From: Lactarius indigo
Lineage: Eukaryota; Basidiomycota; Agaricomycetes; Russulales; Russulaceae
DNA: 64,000 nucleotides
Assembly (NCBI GenBank): GCA_025766275.1
Contig: JAFKAC010000030.1
Span: forward strand, 248,001 to 312,000
Direction of reading: 5' to 3'
Shown here: piece by piece, positions 28,388-40,314 of the stretch
Layout: each line of letters starts with the position of its first letter
Numbering within the stretch: the stretch's first letter is position 1
Made by a program: the position numbers and the translations under genes
The notes under the pieces: generated by a model
Seen by the model: only the letters and a program-made list of their open reading frames with translations
Told to the model about the DNA's origin: nothing
The model's database searches: none

Positions 28388-28554
28388 TGTAACGTCGTCA
28401 CGACATTAGCTTGACTTGAGCTCTATAGAGGCGGTAACAACTTAGCGGATGCTCTGAAGACACGGAAGCTCAGGCGTGGCGAATATCTTGAAGACGCGAA
28501 GGTCCAAGCACAGGTAATGGTGAACACTCGGAGGTGCACTACTTGAAAGAGGCG

Positions 28555-28596
<42 letters not shown>

Positions 28597-28801
28597 GGAC
28601 TGAAACAAGTGACGATTCAAGAAGACCAAGATGGCGTATCTTGGTCTTCACAAGACAGATTAAATACAAGTCGAGCAGGCTTTCAAGCGCTGCTATGAGT
28701 CACGGTAATGTAGCGTCCAACGTATCGCGTAAGTAGCTCGAACCCTAATACTACTACTACTAGTATTAGTGGCATAGTCCTCAGTCAGCAATCAGCGCGC
28801 A
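28388..28801 (-). repeat. Truncated 5' LTR of element F
   Basis: 414 bp. The predicted promoter (TATTTAAT, plus 28659-28666) and R start (28622-28632) are kept, but the distal U3 is missing beyond 28801. The PBS (plus 28375-28385) is intact. It shares private variants with G's 5' LTR (GTCAAGCTAATG), not with F's own 3' LTR. Confidence 0.92.
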
Positions 28802-29506
28802 TCCGTAGAGAGCCGTGCAAGCGCTGACCTATGACAGAATCAGCTTGGAAATCGTGGGGTGAACGTTCCAAAGGAACACAACAAGGCCAGCAAAGAAGAG
28901 GAATAGGGAAGCGTGGAGGAGGGTAGGCAATGCTTCAACTGCCCACGGCAGTAGAAACTTCTCGACGCCTTCAGCGAAAAACGCTCGAATCTGTGCTCGC
29001 TTGTGTGGACCATAACGTGGCTGAGTGGCCTTGAGATACCTTTGTGCCCACTGCTGTAGCAATGTCGCGAGCAGCGCACAGGTGAGACTGATGACCAAGC
29101 TCAAGAACCAAAATGTGTTCACCCAAACGGCATAGCTTGGCGGGGAGAATGTGGGCGGGGAAGTGGGGAGAGAACTCGAAATGTTTGGGTCGGAAACAGT
29201 GTGATAGATATTTGTGAGGTAGAAATTGGAGGTGTCCTGTGGGTTCGGCCAAATATCCTGAATCGATACCGAGATCAATGACGCTACAGAAGCAGAGAAT
29301 AAACCGGTCTATGGAAGGTGAGTTTGTGAAGCAACACATGACATTGGACGATATTGACGCATGAAGATGAGAATTCCATCGGCATCTGCTTTCCATCTTC
29401 CGGTCATCTTCTTGTCTTCTTCCGTTGCCATTTCGAGATACATTGAGAAAATAGGTCCGGAGCCATCGACAAAGTTAGATACGCCATGGGATACTTGATT
29501 TTGCGT
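28802..29506 (-). pseudogene. DUF6535-type membrane protein gene, truncated (J1)
   Basis: Minus-strand relative of J2 and J3. Exon 1 (29506-29363) reads SNFVDGSGPIFSMYLEMAT; its start codon position is ACG instead of ATG. The intron (29362-29309) has a donor changed from GT to AT. Exon 2 begins TGLFSASVASLISVSI and contains the membrane segments FLSLVISLTCALLAT and HASLFLFFAGLVVFL. A TAG replaces the tryptophan codon of LSWVGVC, and the gene then stops dead at the truncated LTR of F (28801). Four independent lesions make it a clear pseudogene. The function of DUF6535 proteins is unknown. Confidence 0.85.
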
Positions 29507-29654
29507 CGACCGGTGTGGGTACTGGTCGTCACCTATTTAGGGGGCAGGGGTAGGTGACCATGGGGTGGATAGCATCTGGGAGTAACGTACCTGTGCCACT
29601 GTGAAATCCTGCGTCAGGTCGGTTGGTAACCTCATGAAGAGCTCGGGACATGTT

Positions 29655-29655
<1 letters not shown>

Positions 29656-29694
<39 letters not shown>
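29656..29694. repeat. Poly(T) tract, 39 bases
   Basis: Uninterrupted T39 between J1 and unannotated sequence. It could be the tail of a minus-strand retroposed copy or a simple mononucleotide expansion. No target duplication was found. Confidence 0.9.
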
Positions 29695-29695
<1 letters not shown>

Positions 29696-30511
29696 GAAAG
29701 CGTTCTAAATTCGGAGAGCACATACTATCTATAGTAGGTGATTTCCGTAATTAGGTGTTAGGCAGCAGGAGATTGTAGGTATCAGCCCTGCCTAACTTGC
29801 GATAGCCAGGCCGCAGCCCAGAGTGAGGGAAAATACAAATTAAAGTACACCCCTGGTGTAGGGGTAGTGTGGGACTCAGTACACGTTGTCGTCGCCATTG
29901 GTTGGTCCGGTGTGCACTCCTACCCACTAAAACCTCACAGTCATACGTCCACCTATCCAGCAGACTAGAGGACTTCTTCAGTGCTTCTTCCCAGATTGCC
30001 TCCACAATCTGAGGAACAAAAAATGCTTTATTTTATCACTGTTATAATCAGAACAAACAATAGATTTAAAAGGTTTGTAGATAGATGTGGAGGACGTTAT
30101 TATTTAAAATCTTCCCAGGTTACCTCCATGAGCCGGGGTGACGTGTCTATTTGGTTTCTATTTGGCTGAGTTATGGTTGTATTTGGTGGTGACCAGGGGG
30201 TCGGAGATGGAAGCCCTGGGTCACAGCGTGCTCTGATTTCCCTCGGGTGAGCAGCGCTAGTTGCGTATTCTTCGCAGACTTCCCACGCGCCGGTCCGTTC
30301 CCCCGTCAAACTTGAATTGAGCCTCCGCTTCAACAATTTGTTTTCTTCATTACACAATCGAAATAAGTCAAATAGTTAGCTAATAAATTTGATCACATGA
30401 ACGCTTTTTTGGTTCAAGTCAGGTGATTGAGAAAGGCACTAAAAAGGAATTACATTAACTAATCAAAACAAGTACGCATTTTTTTTACAAGTCGATATTC
30501 TAGTGTGTAAT
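29695..30511. other. No confident gene; possible exon remnants
   Basis: Minus-strand open stretches at 30357-30100 and 30005-29751 have splice-like ends (GAG/GTAACC near 30127 and CTCAG/ATTG near 30004) but no recognisable domain. They may be remnants of an unidentified gene. No tRNA-like structure was seen. Confidence 0.25.
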
Positions 30512-31960
30512 CTACTGTGTGCTAGGGTAGTAAGGTTGGGAGGGGGGGAAGTGGCCATAATGCCAGTACATAGGGTATGTCACGTGATACAGGGACCTGA
30601 GAGTATGCAGAGGGTAAGCAGCGTTCGTGGGGTGCCACATGAATGGAGCCAAGGGCACAGGCGCGGAAGAAGGAGGCGGCAGTGGGGTACTAGCGCGCTT
30701 GCGACGTTTGCTGGGCTGAGAGGGAGGCGCCTCTGCGGCATCGGTCGTGGTAGCAATGCGGGCACGTGCGTCTGCGTTCTGAGCTGCGGTGCACGCGTCT
30801 GGGGCAGCATCCTTGCCAGATCGAAGCCCTCCACTGTAGGGGTCGGTGTTCTTCATGCGGGGTTGCTTGCGATTGAGCTTCCCAATCCATTCAGCTGCTG
30901 GAGCGCTGGGCGATGAGTCGGTGGGACGTGATCTCTTCTGTCGCTTTGCCCCCATTCGCTCGGCAGTCTCAGTCCAGGTACGCTGATTAGGCGGGAGGTC
31001 TTCCCTATCCGGGAGTGGACTCTGGGAAGCGTGCAAGTTTTGAATTACAGCCGTGAGACGCGACTCCACCAGCCGAAGACTCCGGACAGTCCCTGGTGAC
31101 GAAGGCGGGCCATCGCTTAGGTACTCTCTAGAGATGGTAATTAAGTTTTCTAAAATGGCTGCACTTGCATTGGAGGGCGGGTTCGCGTCGCTTTGTGTGT
31201 CCTGTGGGCCCTCATGGACCTCAGGTTTGAGCCAGTCTGGCTCTGGTGCTGTGCGTGCGATCTGAATGGTACCATCTGAAGAGAAATGTGCAACGGCAGC
31301 GATGTGCTTGCATAGCCAGGCTCTGGGCCAGTCTGGACAGTTGCACTTGTCCTTGCCGTGTTCGATCAGGTAATTTTCTGACAAGTCCAACGAAGCATCG
31401 TTGCCGAGATCGACCAAATACATTTTTGACAGGTCCGAAAATGATCACACATAGAAGCACTTGTTACCGAGACACTGGATGGAGTTGGCGCTCATTTCCG
31501 GTGCTTGTGCAAAAATATCCATGTGCCGCTTCTTGGCTAGATCCGCGCCTTCAAATTGTTTTCTCTGCCGAAGAGCGCGGATTTCGTATTGAGGGAGCAT
31601 GTCAACCACTAGCGTGTGGACCAGGTGGTCAGCACGCCAATTTCTTTTCCCATCTAGCCAGTGTGATTTCAGTACATGGTGGTAGCTAGATAACAAAGAT
31701 AATGAGTGATCTCACTAATCTCTGGCGCGATAGTATTCTTACGATTCTATTAGCATATTGGTGTCCCCCTCTTGATAGATGGTCCTTTGTTGCCTTAGTG
31801 TTCCTGACCAAAGTGGCACGATGTTCATCCGGTTTGTCTTGAGATAGTCAACGAGGCTCTGTGGGACCAAGGAATCGGTCTGAATCCACTCCCAGGTGGA
31901 ATCAAACTTTGACTGATCCAAGGTCTTCACCCATTCCCGGATGCGTTCCCAAACTTTCGG
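30512..31960 (-). pseudogene. SWIM zinc-finger protein gene, 5' truncated (K)
   Basis: Minus-strand 3' half of a gene of the fungal SWIM family, related to MULE-type transposases. Exon 31960-31743 ends GDTNMLIES; the intron is 31742-31686 (GTAAGA...CTAG); exon 31685-30512 resumes YHHVLKSHWLDGKRN. The SWIM motif CNCPDWPRAWLCKH follows, then a TWTETAERMG motif shared with L, and a proline-rich tail with the basic cluster SKRRKR. An in-frame TGA at about 31442 interrupts FYV-SFSDLSK, consistent with CGA to TGA. The 5' end is cut by the LTR of element I at 31961; any transposase catalytic core would have been upstream and is gone. Confidence 0.8.
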
Positions 31961-32468
31961 TGTTACGCTCCACCGGCGTTAGTCCAACTTGGACGCGAAG
32001 ACGGTGTAATCGACTTAGCGAAAGTTAGGCGAATGGGGATCTCATATCAACCCAACGCAAGTTGAACAGGGACACACTGGCACACGCTGCAACTGAAATA
32101 GAAATATACTACCCCTTGGTGGGCAGAAGCGGAGGCACACTTAGTCAGAGACTAAGGCAGACAAAAGACAAGTCAAGATGGTGGATTGAAGAAGACCAAG
32201 ATGGAGACTCTTGGTCCTCTGAGTCAACTACTTATACAGATACGCACGGGTTTTAAAACGCCGCTAGAATAGTAACTAACCAATAGCGTAACTAGCTCGA
32301 ACCCTAGTACAGCTATCCTAGGAATGAGTCATACATGAGTCACAATCACATGCGAACTACTATGATGACTGATGCGATGTAAGAGTCCATGACTAATACT
32401 GATACTGGACCGTAGTCATAACCAGTCATGAGTCGTATACAATGGATCATCAAGTCCATATCGTAACA
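31961..32468 (-). repeat. 3' LTR of element I
   Basis: 508 bp, TGTTACGC...CGTAACA on the plus strand, followed by the element's polypurine tract (minus: AAAAGGGGGTGA). It has the same promoter hairpin design (GACCAAGATGG...CTTGGTC) as F/G/H but a diverged body, similar at its end to LTR N. Inserted in the coding region of K. Confidence 0.85.
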
Positions 32469-32500
32469 TCACCCCCTTTTCAGGAGTGAGGCCCACCTCA

Positions 32501-32814
32501 CTAGTCCGCTACTGACTCTTTCCTCATCTTCTCCGCTTCATCTTCCATCCGCTCTAATATGTTAGCCCTTTCGAGACGATAGAGACTGTCCTTTTTGTCT
32601 GCAACCACCATCTCCCGTTCCAGTTGCAGCTGCTGAATCCTCTTCTCCAGTTGGTCCTCGGCAAACGCAAATTGCTGGAACCGGCGTAGTTCTTGAGTAA
32701 GGGTGACATCCCCGATGCGCGTTAGCAGTAGGTCAGTGGGGTGTCAATCACGAAGCATGAAATACTCTTCGTGGGGTATGAACGCACGGTTGTTTTTTGG
32801 GAGGTGAGGAGTGG
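32501..32814 (-). pseudogene. Pol C-terminal fragment of chromovirus I
   Basis: Minus-strand stretch ending in a stop at 32501. It reads IPHEEYFMLRD, a stop, then TRIGDVTLTQELRRFQQ and LYRLERANILERMEDE. It aligns with the last 100 residues of the pol extension in A and F (YPHEDLV, RINDESLTAEVTRF, YRLERATALERI). The rest of the element is replaced by G at 32815. It shows that the coiled-coil tail is kept in a fourth family. Confidence 0.8.
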
Positions 32815-33122
32815 TGTTACGTTTCGACCCATACCCTTACTGTACCGGTTGCAACTACGGCGGTAAAGAAGATTAGTTGCGGACTTACGATAGGCAATTA
32901 CGAGTACGATAGGAGATTGCGCGCTGATTGCTGACTGAGGACTATGCCACTAATACTAGTAGTAGTAGTATTAGGGTTCGAGCTACTTACGCGATACGTT
33001 GGACGCTACATTACCGTGACTCATAGCAGCGCTTGAAAGCCTGCTCGACTTGTATTTAATCTGTCTTGTGAAGACCAAGATACGCCATCTTGGTCTTCTT
33101 GAATCGTCACTTGTTTCAGTCC

Positions 33123-33166
<44 letters not shown>

Positions 33167-33333
33167 CGCCTCTTTCAAGTAGTGCACCTCCGAGTGTTCA
33201 CCATTACCTGTGCTTGGACCTTCGCGTCTTCAAGATATTCGCCACGCCTGAGCTTCCGTGTCTTCAGAGCATCCGCTAAGTTGTTACCGCCTCTATAGAG
33301 CTCAAGTCAAGCTAATGTCGTGACGACGTTACA
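32815..33333 (+). repeat. 5' LTR of element G
   Basis: 519 bp with (CT)19. TATTTAAT at 33053, R start ATCTTGGTCTT at 33087-33097, and the complementary PBS at 33336-33346. Its variants GTCAAGCTAATG and GGTAAAGAAG distinguish it from G's 3' LTR. Confidence 0.95.
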
Positions 33334-33352
33334 TTAAGACCAAGATACCACC

Positions 33353-35404
33353 GTGGCCGTAACAACAAGAGACCAGTGGACGAGCTTCCGTCCATATTCG
33401 CTCCCAAGAAGAGGAGAACGTAACGTCCCCACGCGCTTTCTACAAGCCGCTAGTTGGAGGGAAAGACAAGAAGAAACCGGATATTTTGTGGAGTTCAATG
33501 GACCTAGTAGGTTCCGACCAGTTGAGTTCAACTTCGACCACTTGTGTTGGACGGAGGTTGCGTGGAATCCCATAGATTCCCAGTGGGACGTCATACGACC
33601 AGCAGGACCTAGATACCAGTGCGATATCGACGCCCGAGAACTCAACAGCCAAGCAGATTGGGGCCCCATTGATGGGCAAGTACGAGAACACTCTACGGGA
33701 GAAGTAATATCAGACGAAGAGGAACAAAGCCAAGACGAGAGTGAAGGACGAGAGCCAAATCAAACAGAAACTAGCGGAGGAGCAATACAAGATCTTCTCA
33801 TCGAACGAGCTGAGTCCGCACACATTACCGAACCAGAGCCAATTCACATCTGATCACCAGCCATTATGGCGACAATAACAAGAGCAATGGAAGAGGTCGT
33901 GATTGAAGAAGCACGCGCAATACGAGAAGAAGCACGAGAAATCCTCATGCCCATTAACCCTGAAACCGGAGTACGAATGACTGCAGACGACGCAGCCATC
34001 TTCCGAGCAATAGGGTCAGATCGAGGAGACCCCCCATCCGGACGACAACCCGCGCTAGACCTCCCACCGGGAACGGGAGGACCGGGCGAAGACCCGCCAC
34101 CGCCGCCAGGAGGGGGAATCCTGTTTGATCTACGAAGAACCGAACCACCAAGAATGCCACCCATGGGGCCGCCAGGAGGTGGAGGAGGCGATGGCGGAGG
34201 AGGAGGAGGTGGTGGAGATGCCGGAGGAGGAGGACATCATAACGAAAAACTAACCGGCGAGCCACCTTCCATTTTTGATGGAGACAGACTCAAAGTAGAC
34301 CAATTCCTAACGCAGTGGCATGTCTATTGGGGCATGAATTTGGACGCCCCTATCATGCGCAACGACTACAGAAGATGCCTTCTGTTTCTTTCCTATATCA
34401 AAGGCGGAGCGGTCAGCGAATGGGTCCTATCCTTCCTGAACTGGCTCAACAGGCAAATACAACGGGGAATAAGTCCCTACACTCGCGACCTATGGAACGC
34501 CGTAGCCGACGGATTCAGTCAAAGGTTCGAAAACACGCTAGAAAGGGAGCAAGCCCAAGCTATACTACGGAAAGGTTACAAAATGACAGGAGAAGACATT
34601 GACAAGTACGTCAATGACTTTGAACAGCTCGCACGGAAAGCTCACTATCGCCTCAATGAACCCCAAACCATCGACCTCTTTACGTCGGGTCTACCCAAGG
34701 AACTGTTCAAGAACACGTTCCAGTTCGACGACCCTGTCACGTTCGACGACTGGAAAAGGGCCGTCCTCAAGCAGCAGAAGAACTATATCCACCTCAAGGC
34801 ACGACTTAATGAATACAAAAATACGACAACGCAACCAAAGAAACAGGGCGGCAATGCGGGATGGACACTCCCGCAGAACCTGCCACAAACTAACCCGTGG
34901 GCGATGGACACCTCGGCTGACCGTGCAAAGGTAAGGCTCGCGGGGTCCGAAGACATCGATTTCAACAAGCTGCCACACCGCGACTGGCCTACACCACCGT
35001 TCCCGCCGAGAGGAGGACCGGGAGCCAGAGGACGAGGGAGAGGAGGATCTCGAAGGGACTTAAGGAACGTCCTTTGCTATAACTGTCACGCTCCCGGCCA
35101 CCTCTCACGAAATTGCCCATATCCGCGTGCGCAGCAACAGTGGCAGGTTGCCCCATCCAGTAGCCGCATGACCGAAACTACGGGATACCCTCAAGGACCC
35201 GTCTCGCAGTACGCGCCGTCACTGCCTGGGTATATGTCGCCGGCGCCAAGCGTAGCGCCCGCACCCCAAATCAATGTGGCAAGCACGAAAACAGCGGGAG
35301 AACAGGCTAAAGAATGGCTCACACAGGTGGCCAACAGTACGGATGAAGTAAAAGATCTTATACTTCAAGATCTATGGGGAAAAGAGGGTTTTCGGGACGC
35401 CTGA
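33353..35404 (+). pseudogene. gag: Element G Gag with one internal stop
   Basis: 684-codon frame starting at a GTG in context CACC-GTG-G. An in-frame TAA lies 18 bases upstream, so no ATG is available. A TGA at 33851-33853 interrupts after 166 codons, at the position where H has CGA; the downstream ATG (33866) opens 512 codons with Gly-rich linker, capsid-like region and knuckle CYNCHAPGHLSRNC. One synonymous difference from F was noticed near 34167. The frameshift heptamer GGGTTTT is at 35386-35392 in the correct phase. Confidence 0.9.
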
Positions 35405-38400
35405 ACCCGTCAGTCTGGGTGAGGGCTCTTCAATGTAATTCTGTAATTGTGACAACGCGCTACCGATCTATGAGAATTCCAGTGACTGTCCGTACGAATT
35501 ACCAAATGACTGAAACAAATGCGCTAGTCGACTCTGGCGCGACCGACAACTTCATCCGACCCAGCCTGGCCAAACGAGCTGGTATCCAGACACAGCCGCT
35601 GAGTACGCCTCGCAAGATATGGAATATAGACAACACGGAAAATAAAGCTGGGTTAATCACTCATTATGTTAACCTAGAGGTGAAAACACGGGGACAGATA
35701 AAGCAAATGACCTTCCTGGTCACCGACCTTGGAAGCGAAGACATGGTGCTAGGCTATCCATGGCTAAGCGCATTCGAACCAACGATCAGCTGGGCCACTG
35801 CCACCATACACCCCGACATGCAGCCGATAATATTAGCAACTAGCGAAGCACTGCTATCAACAACGACCATTCGAGCCCTCATTGTGGCCGAAAAGGAAGA
35901 CATTGTGCGGGAACTGGAGGAAGAAACATTCGCTAGAGCCACCACCTCGACGGAGTTGGCCATACAAGCAAAACAACAACAAACGGCAGCAGTACTCCCT
36001 CAAGAATACGCAATGTTTGCCAGACTTTTCAACGAGCAAGCCTCGCACCGCTTCCCCCCGGCAAGGCCGTGGGATCATGCAATAGACTTCAAACCATCCG
36101 CGCCGGCCGCCATCGACTGCAAGATCTACCCTATGACCCAAAAAGAAGAGGGCGAACTCAAAGAGTTTCTGGAGGAGAAACTGAAGCAAGGGTATCTACG
36201 CCCCTCTATCTCTCCGTACGCATCCCCCTTCTTCTTCATTAAAAAGAAGGACGGAAAACTACGCCCGGTACAGGACTACCGGGTCATCAACTCTCACACC
36301 ATTCGGAATCAATACCCGCTACCGTTAATACAAGACCTCATCCTTGACCTCAGCAATGCCCACATCTATACAAAACTCAACATCAGATGGGGCTACAACA
36401 ACATACGTATTCGCGACAGCGACCAGGAAAAGGCAGCGTTCAAAACTAAATTCGGCCTCTTCGAACCCACGGTCATGTTCTTTGGGCTCACTAACTCCCC
36501 CGCCACCTTCCAAGCCATGATGAACCACATCTATCGCGACACCATAGCGAAGCACGAACGACTGGGCACTACCATACGCGTCTACATGGACGATATTGGT
36601 ATCGCTACTCACTTTAATCACGATCTAGCGGCCCATATAGACGCCGTCCGCGATGTTTTGCGCGTTGCGGAGGAACACGACCTCTACTTCAAACTCGAGA
36701 AGTGCCTGTTCCATCAACCGCGGATGGATTACCTGGGGGTAATCCTTGAGAGGGGGGTGACCCGAATGGACCCTGTAAAAGTTCAAGGAATCAAGGACTG
36801 GCCAACACCAACAAAAGTCAAAGACGTCCGTTCTTTCCTCGGCTTCTGTAACTTTTACAGACTCTTTATCCGCGGTTTCGCAACTCACGCTAAGCCACTC
36901 ACTAAACTAACACGAAAGGACGAAGAATGGCGGTGGACGGAAGAAGAAGAAAAGGCGTTTAACACCCTAAAACGACTCGTGACGGAGGAACCGGTGCTAG
37001 CGCACCCCATCCTTCAAGACCCATTCGAATTGGAAGTAGACGCTTCGGGCTATGCGGTGGGAGCCGTATTACTGCAAAAGAAATCTGACGGCAAGCGACA
37101 TCCCATAGGTTACTACTCGGCGACGCTCTCCGAAGCCGAAAGAAACTACGACATCTACGACCTAGAGCTGCTCGCGATAGTTAAGGCCCTACGGAACTGG
37201 CGACCACTTCTCGCAGGTGCCCCCCACAAGATTAAAATCTATTCGGACCATCTAAACCTACAATACTGGAAGTCACCACAGAAGATCAGCAGGCGAGTCG
37301 CCAGGGAAGTACTCGAACTTTCTGAATACGACTTCAAGATTCATCACATTAAGGGAAAGAACAACGGGCGGGCAGATGCACTGTCAAGACGACCGGATTA
37401 CGACCAAGGCGTCGAGGACAACAGCAAAGTAGTGGTCCTGCCCCCGAAATCTTTGTACGAACCCTTAACACCGCGCGCACCTTCATCGCCAACCCAAATC
37501 TACTACAACCACGCCACCAACAAGACGAAGAGGTGATCAAAATATGGATCGACCCTTACCGCCTTAAGAAAATACAAGGAGAATGGTACAAGGACGGCAG
37601 GTTCGTAATCACAGGGCCAACGTCGACTCAACGAATACTAATACACGACCATCACGACTTGCCAATACATGGCCATCCGGGAATTGCGAAAACTCAACGC
37701 ATCCTGGAGAGACACTACTGGTGGCCGCGACTCCGAAGAGACGTATATGAATACGTGCAAGGCTGCGCAGAATGCCAAAGGAATAAAGTCAACACGAGGC
37801 CCATACGAGCCGCGCTGCATCCCATCACACCAATACTGGAAGCCATGCCGTTCCACACGGTAGCGGTGGACTTCATCACCAAACTCCCCGTTTCCAAGGG
37901 GTATGACAGTATACTAACTGTCACAGACCACGACTGCAGCAAGGCCTCAATCTTTATCCCATGCCGAGAAGAAATCACCGCAGAAGAAACAGCGACTCTG
38001 TATGTCGCCCAGGTGTTTAAACGCTTCGGACTGCCGCGCAAGATAATAAGCGACCGCGACCCACGCTTCACATCCAAGTTTACTAGAGAAGTATGCCGCA
38101 TTCTGGGGATTCAACAGAACATATCAACCGCATACCACCCACGTACTGATGGACAGTCCGAGCGAACTAACCAATGGCTGGAACAGTACCTACGCTTCTG
38201 GGTAAATGAGCGGCAAGACAACTGGGAAGCTTACCTACCAATCGCCGAATTTGCGCACAACAACTGGCCACATGAACACACTAAAGAGTCGCCGTTCCAA
38301 CTTCTGATGGGGTATAACCCCCAAGCGGACTGGACGGATAAGCCATCTCCCATTCCCCTCGCGACCGCACGACTGACACAGCTAAAGGAAGCTAGAGACG

Positions 38401-39806
38401 CCGCCCAACACCTTATAAAGAAGGCGCAAGAGTCATGGGTGTGCAACAAAGATACGCCCAAGTTCAGCATCAACGATCTCGTATGGCTCGAGGGCAAACA
38501 TCTCCGAACCAATCAGCCTACAGCGAAATTAGCGGCGCGACGCCACGGACCCTTTCGGGTGGTACAGGTGATGTCCCCTTACAACTATCGATTGGAACTT
38601 CCCACGCAGTGGAGCATCCATCCAGTGTTTCACATCGATCTTCTCACACCGTACAAGCAAACTTCCTTGCATGGGGAAAACTTCACACGACCACCACCCG
38701 AACTGATAGATGGAGAAGAGGAATATGAAGTCGAGGCCATTCTAGACACTCGGCATTTCGGCAGAGGAAAACGCCTTCAATACCTGATCAAATGGAAGGG
38801 GTACCCAGACTCGGAGAACCAGTGGGTCAACAAAGACGACGTCTTTGCGCCGGAAGTGCTTCGCCTGTATCAGGAAGCGCAAACCCACGGTAGAAGAGAT
38901 AAAGTGGGGGTCGCTCGGACAGAGGACAGTCATCCCCTCTTCCTTCATTCAGCCATTACTCTCATGCCCACTTCCCCACTACGACATGTCACACAGGCGC
39001 AACTCCTCAACTCCCTCGCAGAAGACGCCCGCGCCCTCTTGGCAGAGGACAGCGACACCGAAGTTCCCAACACTCAGCTCACGCCATGGACACCTCTTAC
39101 ACCAGCAGAGGGGCCCATCACCGCACAAGAATGGATCAACGTCGTCACCAGATTCCCAGACCCGACGACCGCCCCTGACGACGACCGAGCCGTCGTCCAC
39201 GTCTTCCGAAACGATCGCGGCGAGCGTGAACCCATCGCCGCTATCCCCCCAAGCGACGACCTCATTGGCGTTCGCGGAATTTTCCCGAGCAACAACCAGC
39301 GTTCAAGCGCTGATGGAGTACGAGTTGGAGGGCTGGAAGAGGGTAGCGGCAGCATGGCAGAAGGAGCAGCTGGACTCGGCAGCGGCCCGACTGAGAGAGA
39401 TGCGCGAGCGACGGCAGCGATGGCGGCAGCTGAGGCTGGCCATGACGACGAAGATTATTACCCGGCGAGACACACCTTCCTTCGAACGAAACGCGACCCT
39501 GATAATCCCCTCATCACGCCCTGGCTCGTCTACTCCGACGGGTCCCCCATGTATCGAGGACGTGTGCGCGTGCCTGGTGCCGCCGATCACCGTCCGTTCA
39601 CCGCCGCCGAGGATCCCGCGCATGTCATTGTGCCTGAAGGGTTCCAGGCAAACCGACGACCCCATCACATTCGATACCCCATCACCGGGCCAGACGGAGT
39701 AGAAAGGGACGCGTCGCACGTCCAGATCATCGGAGGAGCAGACCCCCTCATATTAGGGGTTATACCGGGCTCGCCACACGTCTATGGTAAGCCCCTTTAC
39801 GCAGAA
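35374..39806 (+). pseudogene. pol: Element G Pol, frameshifted and interrupted
   Basis: Same domain order as F pol, but a run of six C present in F and H is five C in G (37441-37445). This shifts the frame between RNase H and the integrase, ending the first part at 37536. The second part is open from 37533 to the insertion of H at 39806, covering the integrase zinc domain, DDE core and chromodomain. The shared TKLNIRWGYNN change is present. The few apparent codons past 39806 belong to H's LTR. A homopolymer sequencing error could explain the single-base deletion. Confidence 0.88.
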
Positions 39807-40295
39807 TGTTACGTTCCTATCCTTACTGCACCGGTTGCAACTACGGCTGTAAGGTAGATTAGTTGCGGACTTACGATAGGTGATTACAAGTACGATAGGA
39901 GATTGCGCGCTGACTGCTGACTGAGGACTATGCCACTAATACTAGTAGTAGTAGTATTAGGGTTCGAGCTACTTACGCGATACGTTGGACGCTACATTAC
40001 CGTGACTCATAGCAGCGCTTCAAAGCCTGCTCGACTTGTATTTAAACTGTCTTGTAAAGACCAAGATACGCCATCTTGGTCTTCTTGAATCGTCACTTGC
40101 TTCTCCTTCTATCGTTCTCTCTCTTCCATCGCCTCTCTAGAGTAGTGCACCTTCGAGTGTTCACCATTGCTTACGCTTGGACCTCCGTGTCTTCAAGACC
40201 TTCGTCACGCCTGAACCTTCGTGTTTCAGAGTATCCGCCAAGTTGTTACCACCTCCACGAAGCTCAAGTCGAGCTAACGTCGTGACGGCGTTACA
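39807..40295 (+). repeat. 5' LTR of element H
   Basis: 489 bp. TATTTAAA at 40039 and R start ATCTTGGTCTT at 40073-40083; the complementary PBS is at 40298-40308. It lacks the long CT repeat of F/G. Confidence 0.95.
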
Positions 40296-40314
40296 TTAAG
40301 ACCAAGATCTCACC

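Larger units (their letters stand above)
21064..28801 (-). mobile_element. Chromovirus F, inverted near-copy of G
   Basis: Minus-strand element with 3' LTR 21064-21576, pol intact, gag with one stop, and a 5' LTR that lacks its outer ~105 bp at 28801, where a DUF6535 pseudogene begins. The left flank is the protease region of E. No target duplication can be scored. It agrees with the left part of G almost base for base, including the same gag stop. Confidence 0.93.
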
